Below are positions 62,919 through 64,000 of a DNA stretch of 64,000 nt, piece after piece. The position numbers and the translations under genes were made by a program. The stretch covers positions 620,001 through 684,000 of the forward strand of contig NZ_SSHJ01000001.1 of NCBI RefSeq assembly GCF_005925345.1, given 5' to 3'. Under the pieces are notes generated by a model. The model was not told where the DNA came from and did not search any database. It saw nothing but the letters and a program-made list of their open reading frames with translations. Origin of the DNA: Pedobacter ureilyticus (GTDB taxonomy: Bacteria; Bacteroidota; Bacteroidia; Sphingobacteriales; Sphingobacteriaceae). How positions within the stretch are numbered: the first letter of the stretch is position 1; the number at the start of each line of letters is the position of its first letter.

Positions 62919-63022
62919 TATTGTTTTTCGTTCTTTTATAATCGTAAGCTTAATTAACGTGAATTTTGGGTGTTTGCACTTGTTTATCAGTAGCTTATAC
63001 TTCTATTTGTATTAGGAATGGT

Positions 63023-63118
63023 CGTCATTTCGAGCGTAGTCTAGAAATCTTTGGGTCATTTATGAGAAATTATCCCTCTAAAGATTTCTACACTCGCTTC
63101 GCTGCGGTCGAAATGACG
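63023..63118. repeat. Imperfect palindromic repeat, GTCATTTCGAGCG type
   Basis: CGTCATTTCGAGCG at 63023 pairs with CGGTCGAAATGACG ending at 63118; an inner pair, CTAGAAATCTTT with AAAGATTTCTA, extends it. The GTCATTTCGA end is the same as in the element nested at 19541. It lies in the 276-bp gap between the DUF3347 and CusB-like genes, so it may uncouple their expression. Confidence 0.8.
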
Positions 63119-63194
63119 AATCCAGATCCAAAACTCACGTTAATTAGTATCTAACGCTTTAAGATCCCAGACTAAATTTGGGATGACGGCAGAG

Positions 63195-64000
63195 CTAACC
63201 CAAAGGATGCTTCCCTCTTTTCAATATATACTCACTATAAAGCAAATATGCGCCAGTTACTACCACTTCGTCGCCGGTGGCAATACCAGAAGTAATATTG
63301 ATGCTATATCCATTTGCTTTGCCAACACTTACTTGCATTGGTTCAAAACTATCTTTCCCAGTTTTAATCCAAACGTGTTGACCTTTACCATCACGAATTA
63401 CAGCATCTACAGGTAAAACCATTCCGCCACTAGCGCCTTGCGGTGCCAACATCACCTCTACCTGCAAACCAGGCTGCCATTGTCTATTTGGATTTGTGAT
63501 ACTCCCTCTAATTTGGGTAAGTTGTGTGCCTGCTTGTAACGATGGATTAATAAAATCAACTTTCATCGTTTGCGCTTGATCTTCCCAACCATTCACCACC
63601 ACCTTCAAAGCTTGACCTTGTTTAATCTGTTTCATTTCGTTTGGATAAACATCTGCTTCTACCCATAATTTCCCGTAACCTTCCAATCGCATAATTGGGC
63701 TACCTTCTGCTACATATTGCCCTTGGGTAATGCTCAATTCGGCAACAGTTCCGCTTTGGGTAGCAAATACCGTTACGTAAGGATTTTTCTGTTGCGTTTT
63801 GCTCAGCTTTTGCAATTGCGCTTCAGTTTGTCCGTACAACAGTAATTTCTCCTTTGCCGACGAAACCAATTTTTGCTCCACTCCGATAGCTGTGGGAGTA
63901 TCGCCCGCAAATTGCTTTTGTTGCGCCAAAGCCATCAGATATTCTTGCTGCAAAGTAGCCAACTGCTCAGAATATAGCCTGTACAATGGCTGCCCTTTGC
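63195..64000 (-). CDS. CusB/HlyD-type efflux periplasmic adaptor, C-terminal part
   Basis: The gene continues past the right edge; the frame is open through 64000 with no start. The 268 visible residues include the end of the helical hairpin (LYRLYSEQLATLQQEYLMAL), a lipoyl half (VTVFATQSGTVAELSITQGQYVAEGSPIMRLEGYGKLWVEADVY), a beta-barrel domain (GQALKVVVNGW) and a membrane-proximal domain ending VVVTGAYLLYSEYILKRG. It would link an RND pump to an outer-membrane channel for metal export, most likely copper, silver or a related cation given the DUF3347 neighbour. Confidence 0.88.
   Translation of the reverse strand, partial: KGQPLYRLYSEQLATLQQEYLMALAQQKQFAGDTPTAIGVEQKLVSSAKEKLLLYGQTEAQLQKLSKTQQKNPYVTVFATQSGTVAELSITQGQYVAEGSPIMRLEGYGKLWVEADVYPNEMKQIKQGQALKVVVNGWEDQAQTMKVDFINPSLQAGTQLTQIRGSITNPNRQWQPGLQVEVMLAPQGASGGMVLPVDAVIRDGKGQHVWIKTGKDSFEPMQVSVGKANGYSINITSGIATGDEVVVTGAYLLYSEYILKRGKHPLG

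Noticed and set aside
1..64000. CRISPR array or antiviral defence island
   Set aside because: No regularly spaced direct repeats and no recognisable defence proteins were seen.

Overview
The window looks like a chromosomal segment of a Bacteroidota bacterium, most likely a Sphingobacteriaceae member such as Pedobacter. The support is SusC/SusD nutrient receptors, a type IX secretion tail, many Bacteroidota lipoproteins, AT-rich intergenic DNA, and promoters of the TTTG-N20-TAnnTTTG type. The genus is an inference from gene content; no rRNA or marker gene is present.

Layout. (1) 1-36237 plus 36505-38415 is one large polysaccharide utilisation locus whose enzymes point to mannose-rich glycans, such as high-mannose N-glycans or alpha-mannan. 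It holds a SusD start (cut by the left edge), a SusC, DUF4961-like and DUF5004-like lipoproteins and a second SusD. It also holds a T9SS-tailed protein, three GH92 alpha-mannosidases, a GH38-like enzyme and a GH2 beta-mannosidase-like enzyme. A GH130, GH43, GH78, two SGNH esterases, a Tat-exported sugar isomerase-like protein, three ROK-type sugar kinase paralogues, an FHS-type sugar permease and a LacI regulator complete it. An Lnt-like acyltransferase gene sits inside it at 7970-9481. (2) 38416-40946 is a recombination scar: a tRNA-Lys gene, an M1 metallopeptidase gene and a 234-bp direct repeat carrying copies of the peptidase 3' end and the tRNA 3' end. (3) 41182-45951 is a pectin operon: GH28, GH105 and PL10. 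(4) 46309-48104 holds a serine hydrolase and a PAS-LuxR regulator. (5) 48332-54681 looks like a synthase-dependent exopolysaccharide system with a Pga-like outline: TPR plus outer-membrane barrel, an anchored unknown protein, a processive GT2, a small membrane protein, a HEAT-repeat membrane protein and a receiver-only response regulator. (6) 55093-62300 holds small general-purpose genes (BNR protein, DUF2147, VOC, DoxX, SRPBCC, DinB, GlxA-type regulator, lipoprotein, esterase). (7) 62391-64000 is the end of a metal-efflux locus (DUF3347 lipoprotein and a CusB-like adaptor cut by the right edge).

How it works together. The clearest signal is a repeated operator, TAAAACGTTTTAGCAAA and variants, upstream of most transcription units of the mannose locus (sites near 6649, 7875, 17197, 17303, 20642, 36271 and probably 36434). 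In every case the conserved TTTGC arm faces upstream. At four sites its TTTG is exactly 20 bp from a TAnnTTTG-like box, so operator and -33 box appear to be the same bases. The LacI protein encoded in the middle is the obvious candidate repressor, which would make this a local sugar-responsive regulon. Other observations worth following are a ROK paralogue that has lost both phosphate-loop motifs, a GH38-like enzyme with altered metal and nucleophile positions, a SusD with no SusC in front, and a family of perfect or near-perfect palindromic repeats at gene ends.
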